DNA of 64,000 nucleotides from Rhinopomastus cyanomelas (Eukaryota > Chordata > Aves > Bucerotiformes > Rhinopomastidae): positions 136,203 to 200,202 of the forward strand of contig VXBP01003664.1 in the NCBI GenBank assembly GCA_013400115.1. Reading direction: 5' to 3'. Positions within the stretch are counted from its first letter, which is position 1; each line of letters opens with the position of its first letter. The position numbers and the translations under genes were made by a program. This document shows positions 10,940 through 20,289 of the stretch, one piece after another. The notes under the pieces are model-generated. The model was not told the origin of the DNA, did not search any database, and saw only the letters and a list, made by a program, of their open reading frames with translations.

Positions 10940-11372
10940 CAGAATCATTAAGGTTGGAAGAGGCCTCCAAGATCACCCATCACCCCAAGCGCACCCTGCC
11001 CACTAAATCCTGCACCCCAGGGCCATGGCTACTTGGTTGTTGAACCCCTCCAGCAACAGCCACTCCCTTCCTTCCTGGGCAGCCTGTTCCAGCCCCTGAC
11101 CACTCCTGATGGCCAACCTAGCCCTCCTCTGGCACCGCTTGAGGCCATCTCCTCTTGTCCTATGGCTGGGAACTAGGGAGAAGAGACCGACCCCCACCTC
11201 TTTCCACCCTCCTGTCAGGCAGCTGCAGACAGTAATGAGGTCTCCCCTCACTTCTCCACAGTGTCCCTTCAGGTAGCTGTAGAGGGTGAGAAGGTCTCTC
11301 CTCAGCCTCCTCTTCCTCAGACCAACCAGCTGCAGATGCCTCAGCCTCTCCCCATCAGCCCTGTCCTCCCCC
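10940..11372 (-). mobile_element. Old CR1 fragment
   Basis: Antisense CR1 starting AGAATCATTAAGGTTGG, then CCCATCACCCCAAG, GGGCAGCCTGTTCCAG, CTTGTCCTATGGCTGG, CAGGCAGCTGCAGAC and a second pass AGGTAGCTGTAGAG about 60 bp on. The second pass suggests a small internal duplication of the GTAGAG/GAGGTCTC segment (11218-11300). Confidence 0.8.
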
Positions 11373-12067
11373 TTCCTCTCCCCATCTCATCATGCACGCC
11401 CAGCCTTTTACCATGGATAGCTCATAAGTTGCTTTCCCTGTGATGGGTTTCCCCCTCCTCCCGCTGCTTCGCCTCCCAGCATCGCGAGCGAGGCTGCAGC
11501 AGTGCGGCTTGTGTATCCGGCTAAGAGATATTTAATAAACATGCAAATCACTCCCCGCATCTCCTCGGGCAGGTGAGGTGTGCGGATAGGCTGTAGTTAA
11601 GTATTGAATCCAAGTACCTGGAGAAGAGCAGAATAAAGCAGAGAGCTGAAGTTTGCACGGAAACAAGGTGAGGAGATGCATGTGGCAGCAGCGAGGAAGG
11701 CTCGCGCATCGAAAAACAAATCCAATTCACCGTCCTCCAGCACCCACCGGTCCCAATCTGAGTGAACTGGAAGAGAAAAGGTCTCAAACCACAGCATATG
11801 GCCTCATTACGGATCAGACATGTGAACATCCCTTTTCTTGAGTCAGGGTCTCCCCCACTGGCTTTCTGCAGTGTTTTTCAGCCCCCAACTTCTTTCCCAG
11901 GACCGCCGGGACTCCTTGTCTTTATGCTGCTCTGTATTTCCCAGGGCCATCGTATCCTTGCTGCCTCTCCTCTTGGGTAAACAAGTCCAATCCTCACAAT
12001 TGCTCTTCAGAGAGCTCTTCCAAGACAGGCAGATTTGATCAGTGCTTCCCCTCGAGGAAGGATTTCA
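11373..12067. other. Unique sequence around an octamer site
   Basis: No repeat recognised. CpG-bearing words at 11461-11520 (CATCGCGAGCGAGG) precede an A/T-rich stretch with an octamer motif (separate entry). Confidence 0.4.
11531..11550 (+). promoter_or_regulatory. POU octamer motif in A/T-rich context
   Basis: ATGCAAAT at 11541-11548 is the exact octamer bound by Oct/POU factors. It is preceded by TTTAATAAAC. A perfect octamer occurs by chance about once per 30 kb counting both strands, so on its own this is weak. Its non-repeat, CpG-bearing surroundings make an enhancer conceivable. Confidence 0.25.
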
Positions 12068-12112
12068 GTCCAATCCCCCTGACAAAGCAGGACCCCCAGG
12101 CTGCCCAGAACA
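12068..12112 (-). mobile_element. Tiny CR1 type A remnant
   Basis: Only CAGTCCAATCCCCCTGAC, AAGCAGGACC and CAGGCTGCCCAGAAC remain: pieces of the antisense 3' region with an internal deletion. Flanking DNA shows no further CR1. Confidence 0.6.
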
Positions 12113-12375
12113 CAGAGAGCAGCGAGCAGACCTCGACTTGGGAACTCACAGGTGGCCGCGTGTTGGTGTCTGATGGCCGCAGACTCTTGAGCAAGCGGCG
12201 CTTTCACCCTGTGTTTCACACCAAACTCTCCAACCCAGGGACAGACGTCATCCATCTGGAGGGCAGGAATAAGAGCACAGCTTGGCTTTGAAGGCCAGAC
12301 TATCAATTCCGAGGGTCATCCCATCAAACACTGAATCCAGTCACAGCGCTCGGTGTTTTTACCCTCTGAATTACA
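12113..12375. other. Unique sequence
   Basis: No repeat or gene recognised. Confidence 0.35.
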
Positions 12376-13065
12376 AGATTTCACAGGATCCCAGACTGGC
12401 TGAGGGTGGAAGTGACCTCAAGGATCATCTCCTCCAACTCCCTACCAGGGGCAGTGATGCCTCTCAACCAGGCTGGGTTGCTTAAGGCATCATCCAGCCT
12501 GGCCCTGAACACCTCCAGGGAGGAGGCAGCGACAGCCTATGCGGGCAGTCAATTCCAGAGTCTGTCCACTCTGGCAGCAAAGAACTTCCTCCTGAGGTCT
12601 AATCTGAGCCTCTTCTCCTTCAATTTCAAACCATCTCCCCTTGTCCTGTTGCTAGACCACCTTGGGAAAGTCCCTCTGCAGACTTCCCGGAGGTTCCCTT
12701 CAGGTCCTGGAAGGCAGCTTTAAGGTCCCCTCTCAGGGAGCCTTCTCTTCCCCGGGCTGAACAACTGCAGCTCCCTCAGCCTGTTCCCATAGCAAAGACT
12801 CTCCAGCCCTTGGATCATGCTTATCATAGAATCATAAGGGATTGGAACGGACCTCACACCATTCAGTCCAATCCCCTGCCACAGTAGGATCCCCAAGTCG
12901 TACATGAACACATGGACCTCACACCATTCAGTCCAATCCCCTGCCACAGCAGGATCCCCAAGTCGTACATGAACACATCCAGGCAGGTCTTAAACTTCTC
13001 CGTGGCCTCCTCTGGCCTCACTCCAGCAGCTTCAGTGCCTTCTGGTGTTGGGGATGCAGTCTGGC
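12376..13065 (-). mobile_element. CR1 type E split by a nested CR1
   Basis: Antisense type E copy: TTTCACAGGATCCC, GGGTGGAAGTGACC, CTCTCAACCAGGCTGG, then CAAAGAACTTCCTCC and CTTGTCCTGTTGCTAG to CTTGGATCATGCTT (12822). It resumes at 13002 with GTGGCCTCCTCTGGCC and ACTCCAGCAGC. In other copies these two edges are adjacent, as in the GCAGCCTCGTGGCC segment at 36397-36414. Confidence 0.85.
12823..13001 (-). mobile_element. Nested CR1 3' end with a 65-bp tail duplication
   Basis: Antisense insertion starting ATCATAGAATCATAAGGG. The segment beginning GGACCTCACACCATTC occurs at 12849 and again at 12914, an exact 65-bp period that includes GTACATGAACACAT. It ends TTAAACTTCTCC. The host copy continues on both sides without obvious loss. 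Confidence 0.85.
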
Positions 13066-14264
13066 CAAAGGCTATAAGCAAATGCCTCTGCCATCCAGTG
13101 CACATGCTGGACTTTCCATCCCTTGACTTCTACAAGCCTGATCCTGACACCCTTAGATTCCCCCTTTCCATGAAAGCCCTGTGCACTCACTTTGCCAGTT
13201 ACCTGCCTCCACACAACCCCAGCCAGATGGTCCATTGGTGCCTGCAGCCAGATCCTGCCCATCCCTGCCGGCACCAGAGAGCAGACCCAGCCATACTCCT
13301 GCCAGGCAGCTCTTGCAGGATCAAGCCCAAACAAAACAACTTCAAATCCTCTAGAAAACAACAGAGACTGAGATGCTCTGCACAGGGATGGAGACTCGTC
13401 CGTACATCAGAGCCAGCAGGGACTTGGGAGGAGCTGTATTTTGCATCCCACAGCCTAAGGAGTCTCAAACTGACCCCAAAGTGAACCAGAGCTTTCAAAA
13501 GCAAAACAACAGCAGAGTCGAGCCAGGAGGGCTCTGGTCATTTGGATGCACAACTCGGCATCAGCCAAAGCCTCCGTGCTGGCAGCAAATGCAAACCTAT
13601 AGAGCTGACCTTAAATGATGCAGAAGAGCAGCCAGGTCTTGTGCATCCACTCCAACAACCAGTGGAACAAGCAGAACCGGGGTTCAATGTTGCGGTTGGG
13701 GTTTTTTTCAGAGGGAAAAGAGAAAGGGAGTTTTTTCATAAAAAATTGCTTTTCAAAATAATTTAAAGCAGGATCCTTTCGGTGCAGCTGGGAGCTGCAG
13801 CTCTTGTGCTGGCCCAGCAAAAGGGAAGCCGGAGCGCCACGGTTCCTGGTGCTTTTGAGCAAAGCCAGCAATAATGAATCAAAGCCGTGCACCGCAACCT
13901 GCCGGGCAGCAATGGGGAGGCAAAAGGGAGGGAGCCTGACCCAGTTCACGTGGGGGAAAAGCCAAGAGGGGACGGAAGCCAGTGGTTGTGCTCAAGCTAA
14001 GAGTGCCAACGAAGAGAGAATTCTGCTTTTTAAGGGCTTTCCTGAGGCTTTCAGAGGAGACCTTGCCCTCCTCAAGCAGTTTTCCAGTGAGCGTCACGCT
14101 TGGCACCCACCTCACATCCACAGCCCTGCCCAGCACACAGCCATTTCCTTCAGAGACCTGACCTTGGTCTGTAATGGGCAGCTTTACGAGGAGTTAAAGG
14201 ACCTTGAGGAATCTGCAGAAAAATGGCTTTTAGCAAGGAGATTCCTCCCTGGCACAAAATAACA
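13066..14264. other. Unique sequence holding one longer open frame
   Basis: The longest repeat-free open frame of this part runs 13804-14262 on the plus strand (152 residues from its ATG). It shows no signal peptide, domain or motif I know, and codon use is not visibly biased. I treat it as chance. A/T-rich and poly-T patches lie at 13703-13765. Confidence 0.4.
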
Positions 14265-14570
14265 GGACAGTAGGGGTTGGAAGGGACCTCGAAAGGTCAT
14301 CCAGTCCAATCCCCCTGACAAAGCAGGACCACCTAGATCCAGGTATTAGGGGTTGGAAGGGACCTTGACAGATCATCCAGTTTAGTCCCCCTGACACTAC
14401 AAGATCCCTTAGATCCAGTCATTAAGGTTTGGAAGGGACCTCAAGAGATCATCCAGTCTAATCCCCCTGACACAGCAGAATTCCCTACATCCGGTCACTA
14501 GGGATTGGAAGGAACTTTGAAAGATCATCCAGTCCAATCACCCTGCCAGAGCAGGATCCCCTTTCCTTTT
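14265..14570 (-). repeat. Four-unit array of the CR1 76-bp tail monomer
   Basis: The antisense CR1 3' end is present four times in tandem. The anchor TTGGAAGG occurs at 14277, 14353, 14429 and 14505, spaced exactly 76 bp. Each unit holds GATCATCCAGT, CCCCCTGAC and a CTAGATCC-type end joined to the next unit by CCAGTCATTA-like sequence (GGTATTAGGG, GTCATTAAGG, GTCACTAGGG). There is no upstream CR1 body beyond the last unit, so this insertion consists of tail units only. Confidence 0.9.
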
Positions 14571-15017
14571 GCCTTCTCTGCTTGGGAGCTCCTCGGAGAG
14601 GCAGCCACTCCCAAAGAGAGAGATGTCGCAACACAGTGGTGAGTAAAGAGTCAGCAGCATCAGATCCGGATGATTCCACTCCTTCACACCAGCGAAGGGA
14701 TTCGTTCAAACCCTACCTTCACCCGTGAGTGTTTCCAGCTCAAATGGTGACGGCGGGATGGAAGCGCTACTAGAGCTGGAAGAGGTGAACATGAGAAATG
14801 GAGCAAAAGGCAAGAGCAAAGCTCTTGAATTTTAATGATATTTACTTTGCTGTGAAGAGAAAAAGAGCCCCCAACCCCAGTAGCTTGGGCACTTGCATCA
14901 AAGCGCCTGGCTGCAACCCTGCCAGGAGCAGGCGGCTGGAAAAAGGCCACGAAAAGAGCGGCCCCTCTGCATGTCAGCTCCGCGCGCGAGCTGCGGCGCG
15001 ATGCCCGAGGACGCTGG
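14571..15017. other. Unique sequence, CpG-bearing towards its right end
   Basis: No repeat recognised. 14960-15015 is GC-rich (CTCCGCGCGCGAGC) and leads into the GATA palindrome. Confidence 0.4.
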
Positions 15018-15050
15018 GCTTATCGCTCTCCGATAAGCCTCTTTGTACGG
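15018..15050. promoter_or_regulatory. Inverted pair of GATA sites
   Basis: GCTTATC (15018-15024) and GATAAGC (15032-15038) form a perfect 7-bp palindrome with a 7-bp spacer, so two GATA-factor sites (GATAAG) sit back to back. CTTTGT (15041-15046), a SOX-type core, follows. The surroundings are CpG-bearing and free of CR1. Binding is inferred from motif only. Confidence 0.3.
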
Positions 15051-15329
15051 GTCTGGCAGCGAGACACGAGGAAGCAGTAATTAAATTTTCACGCCAAGGA
15101 AGGTTTCAGCTTCGCGCCCGCATTGGGAGAAGTCAGCAGAAAACATCGGGCTGGGCCAGCGACGCGGGGGGGGATTGCAACCGTATTTAGGGCAAGGCAG
15201 TAGGAATAGAACAACCTAATGCCCTTCAGCTGGAAAAGCAAGAACAAACCTGGGAGAACCTTCTCCCCCTCCAACATGAACCCATAGGCCACCTTCCTGC
15301 TCACTAAACAAGCACAGGCTCCCCAGGAA
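15051..15329. other. Unique sequence
   Basis: Contains GCAGTAATTAAATTTTC, an A/T-rich homeodomain-like word, and a G run at 15166-15172. No gene recognised. Confidence 0.35.
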
Positions 15330-15452
15330 GTTCACGAGCGGTGCAAACCCGTGCAACTTGGTCTAGATTGTCCTGCTCTGGCAGGGGGATTGGACTAGAT
15401 GATCTTTCAGGGTTCCTTCCAATGCCTGATGATTCTATGCTGATTCTATGAA
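15330..15452 (+). mobile_element. CR1 3' end, type A
   Basis: Sense CR1 3' terminus: TGCAACTTGGTCTAG, CTCTGGCAGGGGG, GGACTAGATGATC, then two ATTCTATG-type octamers (GATTCTATGCTGATTCTATG). Only about 120 bp was inserted. Confidence 0.85.
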
Positions 15453-15630
15453 ACTCAACCTACCAACAACTTGTAGCTTTGTAGTAAAACCCGTGCACGC
15501 CTGGAAATCAGCTTGGAGACGTAGGCAGACCCAAAATGACCCTGAAAATGTATATTCTTAAGACTTCCCGCTTCTCCGGAAATTTCACCAAGGACATGAG
15601 CAAGCGACAGAACATAGTGGTTTAGATCAC

Positions 15631-15720
15631 ACAGAATCACAGAATCCCAGAACACCAGGGATTGGAAGGGACCCTGAAAGATCATCTAGTCCAATCCCCC
15701 TGCCACAGCAGGATCACCAA
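15631..15720 (-). mobile_element. CR1 3' end, type A
   Basis: Antisense terminus beginning CACAGAATCACAGAATC, with one tail unit to GCAGGATCACC. It is followed 40 bp later by a sense copy, so the two tails point outwards. Confidence 0.85.
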
Positions 15721-15762
15721 GAAGCTCTTGTTGGAATCAACCAACTAAAGCCACTACATGAA

Positions 15763-16256
15763 TGAGGCTCCAGGGTTATGAGGAAAGGCTGAGGGAGCTG
15801 GGGCTCTTGAGCTGGGAAAAAGGAGCCTGAGGGGTGACCCCATGAATGTTGATCAATATGGGAAGGGTGGGTGTCAGGAGGATGGAGCCAGGCTCTGCCC
15901 AGGGGCACCCAATGACAGGACAAGGGGCAGCAGGTGTGAGCTGGAACAGAGGAGGTTCCACATCAGTGTGAGAAGGATCTTCTTCCCAATGAGGGTGCCA
16001 GAGCCCTGTCAGGGGCTGCCCAGTGGGGTTGTGGAGTCTCCTTCCCTGGAGCCATTTCAAACCTGCCTGGCCATGTTCCTGTGTGACTGGATCTACGGGA
16101 TCCTGTTCTGGCAGGGAGGTTGGACTGGCTGATCTTTCAAGGGCCCTTCCAATCCCTAATGACTGGATCTAGGGACTTCTGCTGCATCAGGGGTACTGGA
16201 CTAGATGATATTTCAAGATCCCTTCCAATTCCTAATGCTCTGTGACTCTGTGTGAA
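15763..16256 (+). mobile_element. CR1 type A with two tail units
   Basis: Sense CR1 from AGGAAAGGCTGAGGG through CTCTTGAGCTGGGAAAA, GATGGAGCCAGGCTCTG, GTGAGAAGGATCTTC and GGGGTTGTGGAGTCTCC. The tail unit occurs twice, joined by CCTAATGACTGGATC, the same junction as in the antisense arrays. The final tail is GCTCTGTGACTCTGTG. Confidence 0.9.
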
Positions 16257-16941
16257 GTGACACTGACAATTCACGGGCGACATCCACGGAGTAACTGCCA
16301 TGGTTGGTTCAGGTCCAGCCTCCCCACATCCTCAAGGAAAAGTGTTTTCCTAAGGCACAAGTATCAAACACTGGGAGGCAAACATGGGAAGAACAGCATC
16401 TCCTCCCAGAACAAAACCAACCCATTGGCTCCAAAGAGATGAAAAGTAGAGGAGAAACAAAGTCTATTTTCAGGTGGAAGATGCACTGTGATGCCCTACT
16501 TAGAAGGGTACTCCACCAGATAGAGGAAAGGACTTGACCCAGCTCTATTTTATGAGGTCTTCTTCTCCATTCTGTTGAGTACTGGGCTGTCTCAAGTCTC
16601 CAGACTTGCAGTCGTTAGAGGCAGTTATCTCTGTGCAATTTAATTAAAGTCTAGTGTTTAATGACACAATGTGCTGCTAATTATTTTTCATTGGTTGTCA
16701 GGAGGCTTCTTCTTCTTTGCTTTTGGTGGTTGCAAAGCAAAATTTAATTACAAGAAAGAAAGCGCAGGGGTACTATCTTGAGGGCTTTTGGAAACAAGGA
16801 GTCCTGGTGGACAAGTGGAGCATCCAGCTATCCAGCTCTGCTCAGCAAGAGCTAAGAACAAGACACAGAGAGTCTGGAGCAAATCATCACAGTACAGGAA
16901 CAAGAAACTAAGACCTGAGGGAGACTTGTGTCTCTTATTTA
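16257..16941. other. Unique sequence
   Basis: No CR1 recognised with confidence. 16638-16700 is A/T-rich (TTTAATTAAAGTC, GCTAATTATTTTTC) and could be regulatory. GTCCTGGTGGACAAG at about 16800 faintly resembles a CR1 internal segment but is too short to call. Confidence 0.35.
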
Positions 16942-17435
16942 GAGAATCACAGAACATTAGGGATAGGAAGGGACCTCGAAAGACCATTCTGTCCAGTCCC
17001 CCTGACACAGCAGGATCCCCTAGATCCAGTCGCACAGGAACATGCCCAGGTGGGTTTTAAACTTCTCCAGAGAAGGAGACTCCACAAACGTTGCAGCCCC
17101 CACCAGGGCTCTGTCACCCTCACTGGCAAGAAGGTTCTTCTCACATTGATGTGGAACTTCCCCTGTCCCAGCTAACACCCACTACCCCTTGTCCTATCAC
17201 TGGGTGCCACTGAGCAGAGCCCGGCTCCATCCTCCTGACACCCACCCTCTCCGTATTGATCAACATTCATGGGGTCACCCCTCAGGCTCCTTTTTCCCAG
17301 CTCAAGAGCCCCAGCTCCCTCAGCCTTTCCTCATCAGGGAGATGCTCCCCTCCCTCCATCATCTCTGTGGCTCTGTGCTGGGTTCTCTCCAGCAGCTCTG
17401 TGTCCTTCTGGAACTGAGAGGCCCAGAAGACATGC
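16942..17435 (-). mobile_element. CR1 type A
   Basis: Antisense CR1: GAATCACAGAACATTAGG, a full tail unit, GGAGACTCCACAAACG, TTCTCACATTGATGTGG, GATCAACATTCATGGG, CTCATCAGGGAGATGC, and a 5' end truncated in the CTCTGTGTCCTTCTGG/GAACTGAGAGGCCC segment. Confidence 0.9.
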
Positions 17436-17506
17436 TTTTATATAAGGGAGTTGGACTAGATGACCTTTAGAAGTCCCTTCCAACTCAATACATTCTATGA
17501 TTCGAT
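17436..17506 (+). mobile_element. CR1 3' tail, different type, joined 5' to 5'
   Basis: Sense fragment GGGAGTTGGACTAGATG, then TTCCAACTCAATAC and ATTCTATGATTCG. Its internal sequence (GACCTTTAGAAGTCCC) differs from the type A tail of the antisense neighbour. No matching upstream part of this element is evident left of 16942, which argues against a simple interruption of one older copy. Confidence 0.8.
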
Positions 17507-17774
17507 TATTTGGCCAAGACATCATGGAAAGACATAAACAACCCAACCTGAGGATGCATCCTACATCACCACGTCATGATCTACGGAGGCACCGTAACAA
17601 GGTAGTCAGCTGAAGTTTTGGGGTGAAGTAGACTCTATGGGATACAAACAGATTGAGTCACCCCAGCTCACAGTATGAAAAGCAGAGACAGACTGATTTT
17701 GCTCAGGCAGGATGGGGATCCCAGGATTACAACAGTAAAATACTGACTTTTCTCCTAAAAATAGCTTTCAGTGC
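17507..17774. other. Unique sequence
   Basis: No repeat or gene recognised. Confidence 0.35.
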
Positions 17775-18290
17775 AATAGAACCATGGAGTCATAGAACAT
17801 GTTGGGCTGGAAGGGACCTGCAAAAGGCATCTAGTCCAACCCCCTGACCAGGTTGCCCACAGCCCCATCTAGCTGGACCTTGAATGGCTACAGAGATGGG
17901 GCCTCCAGCCTAAATCTACACCCACAAATGGCCAACCACGACTCATTTCTAGTCTTATTGCCAGCTCTGAGAAACTTCACAATTCCCAGCTCTGAGAAAC
18001 TTCCCAGCTTGTGGAGTCTCCTTCTCTGGAGATATTTAAAACCTGCCCGGCTAAGTTCCTGTGCGACTTGGTCTAGGTGGTCCTGCTGTGGCAGGGGCAT
18101 TGGACTGGATGATCTCTTCCCCTCCAATCCCTAACAATTCTATGATTCTATGATGCTATCATTCAAACCATGACCCCTTGTCCTATCATTCCCTGCCCTG
18201 TGAAGGGTCTTCTGACAGCCCCTTTCAGGGGTTGGAAGGTCACTAGAAGGTCCCTCCAGAGTCTTCTCCCAGAAAGTCAAGTCTCTTCTC
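17775..18290 (-). mobile_element. CR1 type C, interrupted
   Basis: Antisense type C: GTCATAGAACATGTTGG, GGACCTGCAAAAGGC, CCCACAGCCCCATCTAG, CAGAGATGGGGCCTCC, to CTGAGAAACTTCCCAG. A 26-bp stretch around CCAGCTCTGAGAAACTT is duplicated at 17963-18008. After the sense insertion the copy resumes near 18158 with CCTTGTCCTATCATTCC and TCTGACAGCCCCTTTCAGG, which match the sense type C copy at 24120-24165. Confidence 0.75.
18008..18157 (+). mobile_element. CR1 type A 3' end nested in a type C copy
   Basis: Sense insertion from TTGTGGAGTCTCC through CTGTGCGACTTGGTC, GGACTGGATGATCTC and TCCAATCCCTAAC, with two octamers ATTCTATGATTCTATG. It is in opposite orientation to its host. Confidence 0.8.
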
Positions 18291-18863
18291 CAAGCAGTCA
18301 GATTTCAGGAAGGGGGGCAATCTATCAGCATCTCAATCCGTTTCTTCCTTCGGGCCAAATCATTGTCACTTTGGAGCCTCCATCACTCGTTGGCTCCCAA
18401 ACATGCTCACCAGCAACTTCAGCTCTCTGTGCTTCTGCCTCGTCAGCAGAAGAGGGATTTGGGAATCTTGCTTTCCTCTCCCTGCCTCCAAGCCTTTGTC
18501 TGCGGGGAGATTTCCCCTCTCTAAGCCTCAGTTTCCCTGTAAAGTCGAGATAATGACGTGCATTTTCTTTCTCAAATTGCTTTGATCTCTGCTGTCGAAG
18601 GGTGCTCTGCAAGACTTAATTACACATGTCACTGCCAGCCTTCGCCGCACACATTAAAGCATCTTAAGCCGCAGAGGAGATCTGTGCAGGGAGAATTAAA
18701 TGTGCAATGCACTCAGCTGAGAGCAGAGTTTTGCGGTTCTGGAGAGGGCTGGGGAAGTTTTGTGGCTGATAAGTAGCTTTGAGAAAGTCCCCGGCATTTG
18801 TGCCGACATTATTTTACGGCTTTTCCCTTCGCTATTAAAATACATCGGCTCGGTGCCGTGTGG
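18291..18863. promoter_or_regulatory. Repeat-free, regulatory-like stretch
   Basis: 18540-18845 has no CR1 and mixes A/T-rich cores with CpG: CTTTGATC at 18580-18587 (TCF/LEF-type site), GACTTAATTACAC, GAGAATTAAATGTGC, GGCTGATAAGTAGC (GATA-type) and ACATTATTTTACGG. The composition resembles conserved non-coding elements near developmental genes. That is inference; conservation cannot be judged from one sequence. Confidence 0.3.
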
Positions 18864-19127
18864 AAGGGTTGGCAGTGGGTGTAGAAGAGAGAGTTTTCTC
18901 TCAGCAAAACTCATGTGGATCCCTTTGGACCTCCCTTCCAATCCTATGGTTCTGCTATTCAAAGCAGGTTTTAATGCTTGGGGGCATCTTGGAGCGATGC
19001 TGGAGGTTGTGGCTGCATCCCTGGCCACAGCATAAAGTTGTTGGCTTGGAAGGGACCTGCAAAGGGCATCTAGTCAAACCTCCCTACGCCAAGCAGGGCG
19101 ATCACTCACCAGACCAGGCTGCCCAGA
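18864..19127 (-). repeat. 264-bp composite repeat, left inverted copy
   Basis: This segment consists of a sense CR1-like tail (CCCTTTGGACCTCCC, CCTATGGTTCTGC), a ~75-bp spacer (AGCAGGTTTTAATGC, GGAGGTTGTGGCTGC) and an antisense type C tail (TTGGCTTGGAAGGG, CTGCAAAGGGCATC). It matches 46054-46317 in inverted orientation at about 252 of 264 positions with no gap. Positions 18888-19038 (151 bp) are identical. The strand given is that of the type C part. Confidence 0.9.
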
Positions 19128-19200
19128 GCCCCATCCAGCCTGACCTTGAGTGGCTCTGGGGATGGATTCTCCAGCCCTGTCTGGGCAGCCCGTCGCAGGG
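19128..19200 (-). mobile_element. CR1 type C, continuation of the composite
   Basis: CCCCATCCAGCCTGACC, GGATGGATTCTCCAGC and GGCAGCCCGTCGCAGGG carry on the antisense type C copy to the left, up to the point where a type A copy begins. Confidence 0.8.
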
Positions 19201-19360
19201 ATCACAGAATCACCAAACATTAGGGATTGGAAGGGACCTCAAAAGTTCACCCAGTCCAATCCCCCTGCCAGAGCAGGATGCCCTAGACCAAGTCGCACAG
19301 GAACATGCCCAGGCAGGTTTGAAAGGTCTCCAGAGAAGGAGGCTCCACAACCCAGCCCTG
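19201..19360 (-). mobile_element. CR1 type A 3' end
   Basis: Antisense: ATCACAGAATCACCAAAC, TTAGGGATTGGAAGGG, GCAGGATGCCCTAG, CAGGAACATGCCCAGG, CTCCAGAGAAGGAGGC. It ends at CCACAACCCAGCCC. It sits exactly at the GCAGGGATC edge of the type C copy, which may be its insertion site. Confidence 0.85.
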
Positions 19361-20289
19361 TTGCAAAGGGCTCTTTACAGAGCATTAACCTTTCATTAGC
19401 CTCTGTTGTGATACCGGCTGAGACAACCCAAGTGTTGCAGAGGCATCACATCGTCATTAAATACCCCCAGACCTGGGTGACCGAGGGGAAGAAGCTGCAT
19501 CAAGCCGGGCAGCATGATGCATTTCCCCAGCAGCACGGCCTTGACGAGATGAATATTGCAAAGACATCCAAGATCATTTGCATCCTTCTGCCCACGACTT
19601 TCCTCCTCATCAACCATCTGCTACCCTTGAAGGGCTCATGCTCTTCGGGGAGAGGTTTTGTTTCCAAGGCTGGAAACAGCAAGAGGAGCTGGAACGAGAG
19701 CAGCAAGGAGTCCAGGAGGAACGTGGAGGTCACGGATGGAGCCAACCCAACCTGATCCAAAGCATCCTTCTCCTGAGGGCTTTGCACACACAAGAACAGA
19801 GACAAAGAGAAAAGGAAGGGAAAGGTCCTCAGATTAGTAAATAAATAAAAATAAAGGAAAACGAGGAAGGGAAGATATGAGCAAACTGCTTCCCAGGGAA
19901 AAGTATCCTATCTCCAGTTCCCACCAGCGTGGCAGTGAGGAGATCAGCAAGCAACAGCAGCAAAGGCTGGGCAGGAGCCGCTTGGGCAATTCTTTTTGGG
20001 GAGAGGAGCGTGGCTTGAGAAACTTCACTGCCATCCTTTGTAGATCTTTAATGAACCTTTAAACAGGCCAGAAGGACAAAATAAAACAAAGAGGAAAGGA
20101 AGTGAAAGGCCCTCATTAAGGCTTTTGGCAGATCTGATTAGTGGGTTTAGAGCCCTAAACAACCGTTTAATTGGTAAATCCTCTGACAGCCAAGGGAGAG
20201 AAAGGGCTGGGCACAAAAGGGAACTGTGTGCCCTGTTGTTGGAGAGCTGGTCCCTTCCTCCCCAGGGAGAAGGCAGGGCTGGGCAAAGG
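19361..20289. other. Unique sequence
   Basis: No CR1. An A/T-rich run (AGTAAATAAATAAAAATAAA) lies at 19834-19853. Short open frames on both strands show no domain. No gene supported. Confidence 0.4.

Noticed and set aside
13804..14262. 152-residue repeat-free open frame
   Set aside because: No domain, signal peptide, splice context or codon bias seen; such a length is expected by chance in 64 kb with GC-rich parts.
14265..14570. Regularly spaced repeats resembling a CRISPR array
   Set aside because: The 76-bp units are similar along their whole length, with no unique spacers, and are CR1 tails. The DNA is vertebrate.
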